Assembly: GCF_026672275.1 (NCBI RefSeq)
Contig: NZ_JANQCD010000039.1
Coordinates: forward strand, 1 to 38,798
DNA: 38,798 nt
Direction: 5' to 3'
Source: Marinifilum sp. D737
Lineage (GTDB): Bacteria > Bacteroidota > Bacteroidia > Bacteroidales > Marinifilaceae
Position 1 is the stretch's first letter, and each line of letters opens with the position of its first letter. The notes under the pieces were generated by a model that saw only the letters and a list, made by a program, of their open reading frames with translations, was not told where the DNA came from and made no database searches. This document shows, in pieces, positions 7,503 through 15,850 of the stretch. The position numbers were made by a program, and so were the translations under genes.

Positions 7503-9575
7503 TTAATCCGAAGACAAATCAACAACAAAAGCTCCTCTCTCCTTTATAACAAATAAATTACACATGCTATCTACATTAGCACTGTGCAATCGTTGTAAAT
7601 CATTTTTATATACAGATCCATCAATAACTATTGCAGAATTTATCTGATTTTTTGTTAAGAATTCTGTTTTTTTTAATCCTGATTTTCTTATTAGGATAAT
7701 ATCTGGATCAAGACGAGTTAATAGATCCAAAGAGAAATCATTATTCTTTTGAAGAATTAATAATTTACTACCTGCAAATTCTCTAAAGTCTACGTCTTGT
7801 ATTGTATCAGTTTTGAGTTTATCCAGGTGATTTTGAACTTGATAATTATTCGCCAAGAACTTCTGTTTTGAAATTTCCATATCTCTATCACACAAATAAC
7901 TAACCTGATTTCCACTCCTAAATGCTATTAATGCATTCCTTCCCGCATTAAAAACGATCAATTCCTGTTTTTTAGGTTGAAAATGTTTTAAAAGTTCTGG
8001 TATCTGAAAAGAGATAAGCAGAATCATAAAACCATAAACAGCCATTTTTCTGCGTAAAATCACAATAAAAATCAAGCTAATAATTAAAGCATATAACAAT
8101 ACAACTTGAAATGAAGAAAAACTAAGCGAATGAATAACGGCTCCTGGCAATTCCTGTATCCAAACAATAATTTGGTTCAATATTTTAATTAAGTACTGAA
8201 GAATCCACCCAAGTATATTTGATAGTATTTCTACCTGAGAGAATATTAGCAACAGTGCAGACAGGTAAATTAGTATACCTGCCATTAAGATTACCACGTA
8301 ACCTGATAATAGAAAATAGGAAGGAAACTGATTAAAATAGTAAATGGTTAATGGAAAGGTAGCAATTTGTGCTGCAAGGGCAACCGTAGTTAATTGCCAC
8401 AACTTATTCAGAATAGGATTTCGTATAAAAAGTAACTTGTCAAATTGGGGTTGTAAGAATACGATTCCTGCAACTGCTAAGTATGAGAATTGAAATCCAA
8501 CAGTGAAAATCAAGTAAGGATTATAAAGCAATAGAAAAAAGGCCGATGCGGCAAGAGAATTAAAAACTCCTCCCTTACGTTTCATTGCCTCGCCAACAAC
8601 AATGAAACTAAACATGCACGCTGCCCTCATAACTGAAGGTGACAAGCCTGTTATTAAGGCATACAGCCAAAGAATGATTAAGAGAAGTACAGTGCGAATC
8701 CATCGTCCATATTTTATTTTTAGCAAGAAACTTAAGAGGTAACTCATAACCAAATAAATGATCCCTACGTGTAATCCAGATACTGCTAAAACATGCATAG
8801 CTCCTGCATCGGCCCATGCTTTCCTTACTTCAGGGTCGAGGCTTGTTTTATACCCCAAGGTAAGAGCCGCCAAAATATCGAAACTTTCATTTGTAATTCC
8901 GTTATCGCGATATATTTGCAAAAGCTGGTCACGCCATTTCCAAGCTAATACACGAATGTTCATTTGATGATCAATGGGAAGCTTAAGCCAATTTGTGCTG
9001 TTTACATAGGATGAATATAAAATATGACGAGTTTTCAAATAGCCCGAGTAATCAAATTCATTTGGGTTTCCCGCATTTTTAACACGCTCCACATTAGAAT
9101 TAATTAATAATCGATCACCAATATTCAATTGGTTTACCAGGCTGTCCTTTTTAAAGTATAAAATGATATTAGCAGTCTCTTTGGTAGTCCGATTTTTATC
9201 TACAGATTCAGTAATTCTTGCAACACACGAAAATGTATTCGCTTTTTCAACGGGGTTTTCAATTAATTTTAACTGGTAAGCTTCACATGAGTCTACTTCA
9301 CTCAAAAACATGCTTTCCTGAACAACTTGAGTTCTAAAAACTCCTAAACTTGTAAATAAGATGATCACTATTAAACCAAAGGCAGGTCTTATTTTATATG
9401 ACTTCTTTAATTTGGGAACCATCACAAACAGAAGCATTAAAACCACACCTAAGAAAAGCAGAATAAGAGTCAACTTATTGGAGACATCAAACCGTTCAGC
9501 TATAAAAATCCCAACTATCAGGAAAAATAGAACTCTCAGAAAAGGATATTGTCGTAGTAGTTCCCGTAAATCCAT
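7503..9575 (-). CDS. comEC: ComEC/Rec2 family DNA-uptake channel protein
   Basis: This about 690-aa polytopic membrane protein fits the Bacteroidota ComEC/Rec2 type. It has N-terminal hydrophobic segments, a soluble DUF4131/OB-like region (about 100-200), then the competence channel domain with the hallmark stretch DAGAMHVLAVSGLHVGIIY (about 255-275) and many transmembrane helices to about residue 520. The C-terminal 150 residues (IVFNAGRNALIAF onward) occupy the place of the metallo-beta-lactamase domain of Bacillus ComEC but are short and lack its histidine motif. ComEC imports single-stranded DNA across the inner membrane in natural transformation. I chose the ATG at 9575; an upstream in-frame TTG at 9596 would add seven residues without a better leader. 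It has no competence neighbours here. Confidence 0.9.
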   Translation of the reverse strand: MDLRELLRQYPFLRVLFFLIVGIFIAERFDVSNKLTLILLFLGVVLMLLFVMVPKLKKSYKIRPAFGLIVIILFTSLGVFRTQVVQESMFLSEVDSCEAYQLKLIENPVEKANTFSCVARITESVDKNRTTKETANIILYFKKDSLVNQLNIGDRLLINSNVERVKNAGNPNEFDYSGYLKTRHILYSSYVNSTNWLKLPIDHQMNIRVLAWKWRDQLLQIYRDNGITNESFDILAALTLGYKTSLDPEVRKAWADAGAMHVLAVSGLHVGIIYLVMSYLLSFLLKIKYGRWIRTVLLLIILWLYALITGLSPSVMRAACMFSFIVVGEAMKRKGGVFNSLAASAFFLLLYNPYLIFTVGFQFSYLAVAGIVFLQPQFDKLLFIRNPILNKLWQLTTVALAAQIATFPLTIYYFNQFPSYFLLSGYVVILMAGILIYLSALLLIFSQVEILSNILGWILQYLIKILNQIIVWIQELPGAVIHSLSFSSFQVVLLYALIISLIFIVILRRKMAVYGFMILLISFQIPELLKHFQPKKQELIVFNAGRNALIAFRSGNQVSYLCDRDMEISKQKFLANNYQVQNHLDKLKTDTIQDVDFREFAGSKLLILQKNNDFSLDLLTRLDPDIILIRKSGLKKTEFLTKNQINSAIVIDGSVYKNDLQRLHSANVDSMCNLFVIKERGAFVVDLSSD

Positions 9576-9618
9576 ATTTACACATTTTATGCTCAATTGA
9601 ATTTAAGAATTCCTACTC

Positions 9619-9652
9619 TAAAAAAAAAGTCCTTGCTAAAAAACAAGGACTT
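9619..9652 (-). terminator. Intrinsic terminator after the DUF6588-like gene
   Basis: On the minus strand AAGTCCTTG and CAAGGACTT pair around an 8-nt loop and are followed by nine Ts. It separates the barrel gene from comEC. A second small stem (AACCTGA/TCAGGTT, near 9663-9680) lies just before it. Confidence 0.8.
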
Positions 9653-9712
9653 ATCTAACTATAAACCTGAACTCAGGTTATTATACAGAGTGCTTTCGCA
9701 CATTAATTGTCT

Positions 9713-10732
9713 TTATCTAAAGCTAAATGCTATACCTCCGGTTATTGTATTGTATTCCTGAATGGTATAATCACCAAATATCTTAAAGAAACCTAGGTTT
9801 AATCTGGTACCAAGCGTTGCGCGAACACCGCTGGCATCAAAATCAACTGATACTGGATCTACAACAGTTTCCTTTTTAGTTTCACCTGTACCTTCCAAAG
9901 TATATTCTAAATCGTAAGAACCTTTGATGTCCACATCCATTTTCGCAGTGTTATAACCTACTGCTCCATAAAATTCAATCAATTTTAAATTTACCGATGC
10001 AATGGCTTGAAATGTATACGCATTGGTTTTGAATTCCATCATCTGCCCCGAACCATTTAATCCAGAATTTTCCTGAATATCATACTCTGCTGTTAATTGT
10101 GTGTATGCAATTAAAGCTGAGATATCAACTGGAGTTTTATCAATCTTCAACATTTTAGATAAGCTTTTTTGAAGACCAATACCAAACATTCCAACTTCCA
10201 AATCGGAAGATCCTACTTTAGGTAAGTATCGTACTTTTAAATCTGAATTAATTCCTGGAATACCAATACCGACCTGCAATGTAGCAGATGGAACAGCATT
10301 CATTGGTAAATCATCACCAATACCATCTGGCATGGTAAAATTTGTCAACTTAAAATCTCCCATATCGGTTTCAATTCTAGCTGCAAGAGTTGTATTGTTT
10401 TCTCCTCCCATCAGGGTTTGAATTTCTGAAGATCCACTTAGCAAAGTAATATTTGAATAATCACTTTCTACAAACTGAAACACCTCATCAGAGCTTGGCA
10501 CCTGCGCCAAATTAGCAACCAAAGTAATGTCGAAACCTAATTTTTTGTGAGTTCTGGCTGTTGAATACCAACCATTGTTCAATCCATACATAAAGCCTTT
10601 AGATACTGGATTTACGTATTTTTCGGTCAACTTCGAAGCATCCTCTGTTCCTGCTAACAGAAACTGTTCGATATCCTGCGATTTGCCCAGAAATGGTGCA
10701 AATAAAATAAGTAGTAGAATCAATTTTTTCAT
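9713..10732 (-). CDS. DUF6588-like outer membrane beta-barrel protein
   Basis: The 339-aa protein starts with a clear signal peptide (MKKLILLLILFAPFLGKSQ) and continues with the mature start DIEQFLLAG, a conserved early segment YVNPVSKGFMYGLNNGWYSTA, and then alternating amphipathic strands (FDITLVANLAQVP, DLKVRYLPKVG, TFQAIASVNLKLIEFYGAVGY, ATLGTRLNLGFFKIFGDYTI). It ends in an aromatic residue followed by arginine (GGIAFSFR), as many outer-membrane barrels do. This matches, from memory, the Bacteroidota family DUF6588, whose function is unknown. It is a single gene with its own terminator. An inverted repeat TATCAGTTT / AAACTGATA lies at 10824-10845, about 90-110 bp before the start, and could be an operator. 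Confidence 0.7.
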   Translation of the reverse strand: MKKLILLLILFAPFLGKSQDIEQFLLAGTEDASKLTEKYVNPVSKGFMYGLNNGWYSTARTHKKLGFDITLVANLAQVPSSDEVFQFVESDYSNITLLSGSSEIQTLMGGENNTTLAARIETDMGDFKLTNFTMPDGIGDDLPMNAVPSATLQVGIGIPGINSDLKVRYLPKVGSSDLEVGMFGIGLQKSLSKMLKIDKTPVDISALIAYTQLTAEYDIQENSGLNGSGQMMEFKTNAYTFQAIASVNLKLIEFYGAVGYNTAKMDVDIKGSYDLEYTLEGTGETKKETVVDPVSVDFDASGVRATLGTRLNLGFFKIFGDYTIQEYNTITGGIAFSFR

Positions 10733-10823
10733 AGTATATAGATTTTAATTAGTGGTTTAAACAATATCTGCTAATACGGAACAATGTGAAAATTGTTTAA
10801 ATATTATTAATAACATCACAGTT

Positions 10824-10845
10824 TATCAGTTTATAAAAACTGATA
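10824..10845. repeat. Inverted repeat upstream of the barrel gene
   Basis: TATCAGTTT and AAACTGATA form perfect 9-bp arms around ATAA in the 5' region of the minus-strand barrel gene. There is no T-run, so an operator is more likely than a terminator. It could also be chance in AT-rich DNA. Confidence 0.35.
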
Positions 10846-10875
10846 TAAGTCTATCAATTAAGCCGAATGAGCATT

Positions 10876-10901
10876 AAAAAACCCTACCGAATTGGTAGGG
10901 T
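10876..10901 (-). terminator. Intrinsic terminator after def
   Basis: ACCCTACC and GGTAGGGT pair around a 5-nt loop; on the minus strand a T-run follows at once. It lies only seven bases after the def stop codon. Confidence 0.85.
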
Positions 10902-10907
10902 GATAAT

Positions 10908-11462
10908 TTATCTTGGAAGTGTAAATTTATATTTTGCTTTAAACTTTCCTTTCGATATACCAGCAAGTTTTCCTCTTAAAAGTCGCTTCTTAATTGGAGC
11001 ACAATGATCGGTAAACATGATTCCTTCCAGATGATCATATTCGTGTTGAATTACTCTGGCAGCATATCCCGAATACTCTTCCTCATGAAATTCCCAATTT
11101 TCATCATAGTATTCAATTTTAATGGATTCCGGACGTTTCACATCTTCATTCAAGCCTGGAATACTCAAACATCCTTCCGACATGGTCCATTCTTCACCAG
11201 TACGTTCGGTTATTTTTGCATTAATGAACATCTTTTTAAAACCTTCCAATTCAGGTTCTTCTTCCGCAAAAGTTGAACAATCAATCACAAACATTCTAAT
11301 TGATCTCCCTACTTGTGGTGCTGCAAGACCTACACCATCAGCAAAATACATGGTTTGCCACATATCTGCTTTAAATTTTTCCAAATCAGGATAATCCTTG
11401 TCAATATCTTTGGCAACCTTTCTTAAAACAGGATGGCCATAAATCGTAATCGGTAATATCAT
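10908..11462 (-). CDS. def: Peptide deformylase
   Basis: The 184-aa enzyme removes the N-terminal formyl group from nascent proteins at the ribosome. All three family motifs are intact: GVGLAAPQVG (43-52), EGCLS (96-100) whose C98 is a metal ligand, and QHEYDHLEG (139-147) with ligands H140 and H144 and the catalytic E141. The length and the basic C-terminal tail (RLLRGKLAGISKGKFKAKYK) fit type I/II bacterial enzymes of this phylum. It follows ruvX by 30 bp on the same strand, so the two are probably co-transcribed, and ends in a strong terminator. The start MILPITIYG matches the usual N-terminus of the family. Confidence 0.97.
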   Translation of the reverse strand: MILPITIYGHPVLRKVAKDIDKDYPDLEKFKADMWQTMYFADGVGLAAPQVGRSIRMFVIDCSTFAEEEPELEGFKKMFINAKITERTGEEWTMSEGCLSIPGLNEDVKRPESIKIEYYDENWEFHEEEYSGYAARVIQHEYDHLEGIMFTDHCAPIKKRLLRGKLAGISKGKFKAKYKFTLPR

Positions 11463-11492
11463 TTTTATAATCTTATTTACGCTACAAACAAT

Positions 11493-11915
11493 CTAAAACA
11501 TGTTTCGTTTGGTTTCCATGTACGATTGTAAAATTATTGTGGCACTCACCTTATCAATCATAGCTTTATCCTGACGTTGTTTCTTTTTTAAACCTCCATC
11601 AATCATAGTTTGAAAAGCTATTTTTGAAGTAAATCGCTCATCCACCATTTCTATGGGAATATCTGGAAATTTCTTCTTTAACTTCCCTAAGAATGGTTTC
11701 AAATACTTCATCGATTCACTATCCTCATTGTTCAACTGCTTTGGATAACCAACAACGAAAAGCTCTACCTCTTCATTTATCATGTATTTTTCCAAATAGT
11801 CAAGCAAATCCTTGGCAGACACAGTATCTAATCCATTTGCTATTATTTGCATAGGATCGGTTACTGCCAAACCAACTCTTTTTCTTCCGTAATCAATTGC
11901 TAAAATTCGTGCCAA
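11493..11915 (-). CDS. ruvX: Putative pre-16S rRNA nuclease / Holliday junction resolvase RuvX (YqgF)
   Basis: The 140-aa protein has the RNase H-like YqgF fold. It begins [20 protein letters not shown] with the first catalytic aspartate in IDYG, has [10 protein letters not shown] in the middle strand, [11 protein letters not shown] with the conserved DERxTS, and the last acidic site in [14 protein letters not shown]. YqgF matures the 5' end of 16S rRNA in E. coli and has been proposed as a backup resolvase. Length is normal for the family. It lies directly upstream of def with a 30-bp gap, a common pairing in Bacteroidota. The start follows an AT-rich leader. Confidence 0.93.
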   Translation of the reverse strand: MARILAIDYGRKRVGLAVTDPMQIIANGLDTVSAKDLLDYLEKYMINEEVELFVVGYPKQLNNEDSESMKYLKPFLGKLKKKFPDIPIEMVDERFTSKIAFQTMIDGGLKKKQRQDKAMIDKVSATIILQSYMETKRNMF

Positions 11916-12013
11916 CAGATATTATTTATAATAATTTTGAATTGCAAAGATATAAAATCCATTCAGAATTTTATCTGTTCGACAAGATTTGGTGGTATTA
12001 TTAAAGGATAGGC

Positions 12014-12307
12014 TTATTTACTCTCTAATTGGAAGATATCATTTAATTCCTGTACCATTTCGACTCTATCTAACTGCAGAGCACAAAATGTATTGTACAC
12101 AGAAACAAAACAATTATTTCCAAGAATTAATCCTTTCTTCCGAATTTCTTCAGTAATGGTGCCATTTAAAAGTGGAGTTTCACTTATAAGTATAGGAATA
12201 ATATCAACTTCGTTCTTGTGAATTATATATAAACCAGGACGATTTTTAATCTCATCCAAGTTTGAAAAAGGTCCTCGAAACGAAAAGCGTCCAATTTGAA
12301 TAGTCAT
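12014..12307 (-). CDS. Small hypothetical protein, GIY-YIG-like fold suspected
   Basis: The 97-aa protein opens with MTIQIGRFSFRGPFSNLDEI then NRPGLYIIHKNE, which resembles small GIY-YIG-like proteins that start IGxFxFxGP...LxxxPGVYxI. In GIY-YIG nucleases the paired GIY and YIG strands, an arginine and a glutamate make the active site. Here GLY-I is present in the first strand, but the second strand reads IIPILISET without YIG, and no arginine sits in the usual helix position, so the protein may be non-catalytic. The C-terminus VEMVQELNDIF could be the helix that carries the glutamate. This family assignment is from memory and tentative. It has no signal peptide and no obvious operon partner (98 bp from ruvX). 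Confidence 0.6.
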   Translation of the reverse strand: MTIQIGRFSFRGPFSNLDEIKNRPGLYIIHKNEVDIIPILISETPLLNGTITEEIRKKGLILGNNCFVSVYNTFCALQLDRVEMVQELNDIFQLESK

Positions 12308-12323
12308 ATCCGTTCTTGTTTAA

Positions 12324-12350
12324 ACAAAAAAATCAGGAAAACTCCTGATT
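12324..12350 (-). terminator. Intrinsic terminator after the secreted barrel gene
   Basis: AATCAGGA and TCCTGATT form a perfect 8-bp stem with a 4-nt loop; on the minus strand it runs into seven Ts. It lies about 50 bp after the stop of the 257-aa gene and just upstream of the 97-aa gene. Confidence 0.75.
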
Positions 12351-12399
12351 TTGAAAGTAAGAATAATTACTTAAACAACTCGTATAAGAGACAACATTT

Positions 12400-13173
12400 T
12401 TAGAATAATATTCCCAAATGAATACTCAGCCGATTAAATTCCTCCCGTAAAATCTCTTTATCATTGGTGTAATCATTATACCAAGTGAGTTTATTTTTCT
12501 GGTATCGATAACCCAATCCCAGGCTAAAACTTGTGCTTCCTTTTCCACTAAAAATAACACCTATTCCCGGATTTATTAACCAGGCACCTTTATTGTCTAT
12601 CTCTTCATCATTGTTGTAGTAATAATTTGTATTTTCTCTATTTTCAAGTGCAAAAGAATAACCTGACTGACAAAACAGATATGTATTAAATCCTTTAATT
12701 TTATAATGGTAGCGAATATCTGTAAATAAAGGAATTTGGGTTTCTTCAAAGGTTTCTAAACCAACACCGCCTCCCAATGATATGCCATTTTTAAAGAGGT
12801 AATTTGCCGAACACATCAAACTAAAAGGAGCCTCGTTTTCATTCCCATTACTGCCAAGTAAAACTCCAAATTTAGCGTCAACAAAAACTTTTTGATCTCT
12901 AATGGTAAGACTGTCTTGTTTAAACTTTGGCATCCTTTTCCTTTCGTACCTTATTTCAGCAATGTCTTCCATATCAAATTTCCAGAAATTTTTATCCAGT
13001 GTTTTCAATTCAAGAAATTTACCGGGAACCTGTCTTACAATAGTTCCTTTTAATACATTGCCATTCTTGAGTTGGACAACATCAATTTTTTTTTGTGCAC
13101 TTACCTGAGTGCTTAGTAAAATAACAAATACAAACGAAAAGATCGGTTTTAACAATGGGCTTATAGTCTTCAT
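12400..13173 (-). CDS. Secreted protein with N-terminal small beta domain and C-terminal outer-membrane barrel
   Basis: The 257-aa protein has a signal peptide (MKTISPLLKPIFSFVFVILL, cleavage probably after VSAQ). Residues about 30-75 (IDVVQLKNGNVLKGTIVRQV then FWKFDMEDIAEIRYE) match a short strand-rich module often seen at the start of Bacteroidota envelope proteins. The rest is a series of amphipathic strands with glycines and aromatics (FSLMCSANYLF, ISLGGGVGL, INPGIGVIF, FSLGLGYRYQ, LSIHLGILF), as in small outer-membrane barrels; the last residue is phenylalanine. Function is unknown. It is transcribed away from the LVIVD lipoprotein gene at 13331 and has its own terminator. Confidence 0.7.
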   Translation of the reverse strand: MKTISPLLKPIFSFVFVILLSTQVSAQKKIDVVQLKNGNVLKGTIVRQVPGKFLELKTLDKNFWKFDMEDIAEIRYERKRMPKFKQDSLTIRDQKVFVDAKFGVLLGSNGNENEAPFSLMCSANYLFKNGISLGGGVGLETFEETQIPLFTDIRYHYKIKGFNTYLFCQSGYSFALENRENTNYYYNNDEEIDNKGAWLINPGIGVIFSGKGSTSFSLGLGYRYQKNKLTWYNDYTNDKEILREEFNRLSIHLGILF

Positions 13174-13258
13174 AATTCTTCATATTGTTTCTCTTTTGAT
13201 GGAACAAATCAAATTTGGTTGCGTCGCACTACCATTTAATTTTCAAAAACTTACACGC

Positions 13259-13289
13259 AACCTATATGATCCGCATGCATCTATAGGTT
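13259..13289. repeat. Inverted repeat upstream of the LVIVD lipoprotein gene
   Basis: AACCTATA (13259-13266) and TATAGGTT (13282-13289) pair, extended by GAT/ATC after a one-base bulge, around an 8-nt loop. It lies 41 bp before the ATG at 13331, so it would be a leader hairpin or an operator. No T-run follows. Confidence 0.4.
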
Positions 13290-13330
13290 ATATTGAAAAA
13301 GTTAAAATCTAATCCCTAAATCCAATTGAT

Positions 13331-14596
13331 ATGAAAACAATAATCAAAACTTCATTGATACTATTCATAGGTGTATGCTTGTTCTCATGCGATGATGACA
13401 TTTCCCATGAGTATACCATTAATGAACCGGTATATATGAGTACCGCAGATTTTAAAAATGCAGTAAAATCGGAAAGTTCAAGAAATATGAAAGAAACAGG
13501 TAAAATATATTTCTATGGAGATTATATATTGATAAATGAAAAATTCCAGGGCATCCATGTAATCAATAACTCCGATCCTTCCAATCCGGTTACAGAAAAG
13601 TTTATTACCATACCCGGAAATATTGATATGGCAATAAAGGACAATATGCTATATGCCGATTCTTACACCGATTTGGTGGTTATCGATATTAGTAATATCG
13701 ATCAGGTAACAGAAAGTAACCGGTTTGACGATGTATTCTTTTACAGTTTGCCGCCAACAAACAATAATTACAGGTATGGTGATATCGATCCTAAAAATGG
13801 CATTGTAATTGGTTGGGAAGTAAAGCGTACCAGCGAAAAATACCAGGAACCAAGGTATTACCCAATGTACGATTACATGACAAACTCAGCGGCTGAAGCC
13901 AGTTCGAAAACCAATGGTTCAAATATTGGTAAAGCTGGTTCCATGGCTCGATTCATGATTCAGGGAAATACCTTATATACCCTAAAATCGTCATATGCTT
14001 TAAATATCTACGACATAGCAAACACAAACGAAGCAATGTTTAGTGGAAGTTTAAATTTAGGATGGGGAATTGAAACTGTTTTTGCATACAACAATCATCT
14101 TTTCTTTGGTGCCAACCAGGGAATGTATATCTACGATATCAGCAATCCATTTGCACCCGAATATGTATCGGAATATTCTCATTTTAAGAGTTGTGATCCT
14201 GTTGTGGTGGATGATGAGTATGCCTATATCACTTTACGAGCAGGAAACTGGTGTGGGCAGAATACCAGTCAGCTTGATGTTGTTGACATTAGCGATTTAA
14301 GTACTCCAAGTCTTCTAAAATCGTATTCAATGAAAAATCCATATGGATTAGGAATTGATGGTGACTTACTTTTTGTATGCGATGGGACAGCAGGTTTAAA
14401 AATCTACGACAAATCTGATCCATTAAACATTGCCGCAAATCACCTAAGTACATTTACCGATTTAACTCCTTACGATGTAATTCCATTGGGAAATATCCTG
14501 GTAGTAATTTCTCCGGAAGGATTACTCCAATACGATTATACTGACATTAACAACATTCAATTGATTAGCACGATCAAAGTTCAAGGCAAAAAGTAA
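13331..14596 (+). CDS. LVIVD-repeat lipoprotein (beta-propeller-like)
   Basis: The 421-aa protein has a lipoprotein signal with lipobox LFSC (Cys20) followed by acidic DDD, suggesting anchoring in the envelope. The mature part is made of repeats of the LVIVD type: LVVIDISNIDQV, LNIYDIANTNEA, MYIYDISNPFAPEYV, LDVVDISDLSTPSLL, LKIYDKSDPLN. These repeats are thought to fold as propeller blades; no enzymatic function is established. N-terminal blades include IHVINNSDPSNPVTE. It is a single gene on the plus strand, and its last two lysine codons and stop lie inside the left arm of a perfect 26-bp terminator stem. An inverted repeat sits 41 bp upstream of the start. Confidence 0.85.
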   Translation: MKTIIKTSLILFIGVCLFSCDDDISHEYTINEPVYMSTADFKNAVKSESSRNMKETGKIYFYGDYILINEKFQGIHVINNSDPSNPVTEKFITIPGNIDMAIKDNMLYADSYTDLVVIDISNIDQVTESNRFDDVFFYSLPPTNNNYRYGDIDPKNGIVIGWEVKRTSEKYQEPRYYPMYDYMTNSAAEASSKTNGSNIGKAGSMARFMIQGNTLYTLKSSYALNIYDIANTNEAMFSGSLNLGWGIETVFAYNNHLFFGANQGMYIYDISNPFAPEYVSEYSHFKSCDPVVVDDEYAYITLRAGNWCGQNTSQLDVVDISDLSTPSLLKSYSMKNPYGLGIDGDLLFVCDGTAGLKIYDKSDPLNIAANHLSTFTDLTPYDVIPLGNILVVISPEGLLQYDYTDINNIQLISTIKVQGKK

Positions 14597-14649
14597 GAAT
14601 CAATAAAGGCTGCCTCAGTTGAAGCAGCCTTTATTGATTCTTACTTTTT
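14588..14649. terminator. Bidirectional terminator: perfect 26-bp stem
   Basis: The left arm 14588-14613 and right arm 14624-14649 are exact reverse complements, around a 10-nt loop, with A-runs and T-runs at the two ends of the arms. The stop codon of the LVIVD gene (14594-14596) is inside the left arm, and the stop of the convergent PepSY gene (14648-14650) overlaps the end of the right arm. Confidence 0.9.
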
Positions 14650-15196
14650 ATAGGAAAAACCATAAAACAGAAGGAATAATTACACCAAGTAGAGCCAATT
14701 TCCAACCTCGTTTTTTAAAGCCATTTCTTCCTTTGGTGATTACCAATCCTGTTATACAGATCAACAATACACAAATGGCAAAAATATCTGAATACCAAAC
14801 CCAAGCATCACTTGCCGATTTGTGTAAATCGACCATTTGCCCTAAGATTGGACGTGTTCTGAAACTTTCAATCTGACCTTCGCCTGTAAATGGATTGATA
14901 TAAGCATAAGCATTGTCGAAATAGAGATTATATCCACCTCTTCTCCATGCCGTTCCATTCAACTTTAACTCAATGCCTTGAGTTTTTAGAGCTTTTTGAA
15001 AAAACTCATCCGAAATAGCATTTTTATCTTTGGGCAAATCAAATTTTACATCCACGGCATCATATACATAGTCACGCGGATCCCAGGAATGACGATGATT
15101 TAAAGCAATCCCAGAAATTGAAAATGCCATTAATAGTCCTGCATAGAAGTAAGAGAAATCTCGGTGCCAGTTTCGAAGTTTCAGATTCCAGTTCAT
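14648..15196 (-). CDS. PepSY-associated transmembrane helix domain protein
   Basis: The 182-aa protein starts MNWNLKLRNWHRDFSYFYAG, the usual WHRxxSYFYAG opening of PepSY_TM-like proteins, and then has a first membrane helix (LLMAFSISGIALNH). A periplasmic middle region of about 90 residues has the PepSY-like YNLYFDNAYAYINPFTGEGQ. Further on is VDLHKSASDAWVWYSDIFA leading into a second helix (ICVLLICITGLVIT), and a last helix (LALLGVIIPSVLWFFL). Conserved histidines H11 (WHR), those near SGIALNHRH and the one in DLHKS suggest metal or heme contact, as in iron-siderophore reductase relatives, but this is inference. It is a lone gene facing the LVIVD gene and shares its terminator. Confidence 0.8.
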   Translation of the reverse strand: MNWNLKLRNWHRDFSYFYAGLLMAFSISGIALNHRHSWDPRDYVYDAVDVKFDLPKDKNAISDEFFQKALKTQGIELKLNGTAWRRGGYNLYFDNAYAYINPFTGEGQIESFRTRPILGQMVDLHKSASDAWVWYSDIFAICVLLICITGLVITKGRNGFKKRGWKLALLGVIIPSVLWFFL

Positions 15197-15364
15197 ATTT
15201 TAAATCCTTTTATAAATTTTTATGGCTACAAAGAAAGAAAAAAGTACTCTATTCTAAATCACATGATATTGGGATTTTTAATTCAAATGCAAAGAGGCTA
15301 AACTTCCTACCAATTATAATCAGCGAAAATCATAATTATCATACTCGATCTGCGTCTAGATATC

Positions 15365-15394
15365 AAAAAAGGCCACCTCAAAAGAGGCAGCCTT
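15365..15394 (-). terminator. Duplicate copy of the ppdK terminator
   Basis: This has the same 11-bp stem and TTTT loop as the hairpin at 15851-15880, with the A-run that reads as Ts on the minus strand. Any transcript leaking through the first terminator would meet it. Confidence 0.75.
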
Positions 15395-15450
15395 CTATAT
15401 ATAAATCGATATTTCTATCAGATTATCTCAAGTTTGCTTGAGCAGCAGCT

Positions 15451-15548
15451 TGCCTTCTGCTAAATAATCTGGCAATGCCGATGGATATTTTAAAATGAAT
15501 CGCAAACAAAGTGAAGCGACTCATTATTAAAATACATATCGGTATAAG
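15451..15548. repeat. 98-bp palindromic insert (MITE/REP-like candidate)
   Basis: Within the insert, about 15474-15503 and 15516-15546 form an imperfect inverted repeat: one side reads CCGATGGATATTTTAA, the complement of the other CCGATATGTATTTTAA, and the inner ends pair AATGAATCGC with GCGACTCATT. About 12 nt remain as a loop. It interrupts the duplicated ppdK end. No open frame and no clear target-site duplication is visible. Confidence 0.5.
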
Positions 15549-15662
15549 CGTGCGATTGGCACACGGAAAGGAGAACATGATACGTAATCCAATCCTGTTC
15601 TGTGACAGAACTCAACTGATGATGGCTCACCCAACAATGGTTGCGCTCACCACAGATACCTA

Positions 15663-15850
15663 CTGTCAGTCATAAATTTCATTTTACCACTCAAGCCGTT
15701 TGGCTTTTACTTTTCTCCTTTGATGAGAAAAGTAAACAAAAGAATCAAGTCAATCCGATACTGTTCGGTTCTCCGAATCAACTGTGTGACTCGAATCGCG
15801 TCGGATCGACAGCTCCCGTTCGAAATTAATTACAGACGAAGTAATACATT
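15663..15850. other. Spacer between the ppdK fragment and ppdK
   Basis: About 190 bp with no credible gene. It contains the two-hairpin repeat (15691-15736) and, further on, a small perfect stem TTCGG-TTCT-CCGAA (about 15765-15778) in a CG-richer stretch. Short open frames that cross it are repeat-derived. Confidence 0.5.
15691..15745 (+). repeat. Two-hairpin interspersed repeat, copy 1
   Basis: Hairpin 1 is AAGCC-GTTT-GGCTT (15693-15706). Hairpin 2 has perfect 12-bp arms TTTACTTTTCTC (15706-15717) and GAGAAAAGTAAA (15725-15736) around CTTTGAT. A related copy with paired base changes lies at 38614-38665, so the structure, not just the sequence, looks conserved. Confidence 0.75.

Larger units (their letters stand above)
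15365..15662 (-). pseudogene. Duplicated, broken 3' end of ppdK
   Basis: Three blocks match the real ppdK end. 15365-15450 equals 15851-15937 with one base missing, including the terminator. 15549-15630 is identical to 15941-16022 over 82 bases. 15645-15662 equals 16029-16046. Between the first two blocks 98 bp (15451-15548) replace three bases, and between the last two a 14-bp stretch with a small inverted repeat replaces 6 bp, shifting the frame. The near-identity points to a recent duplication. The fragment has no start and would not make protein. Confidence 0.9.
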
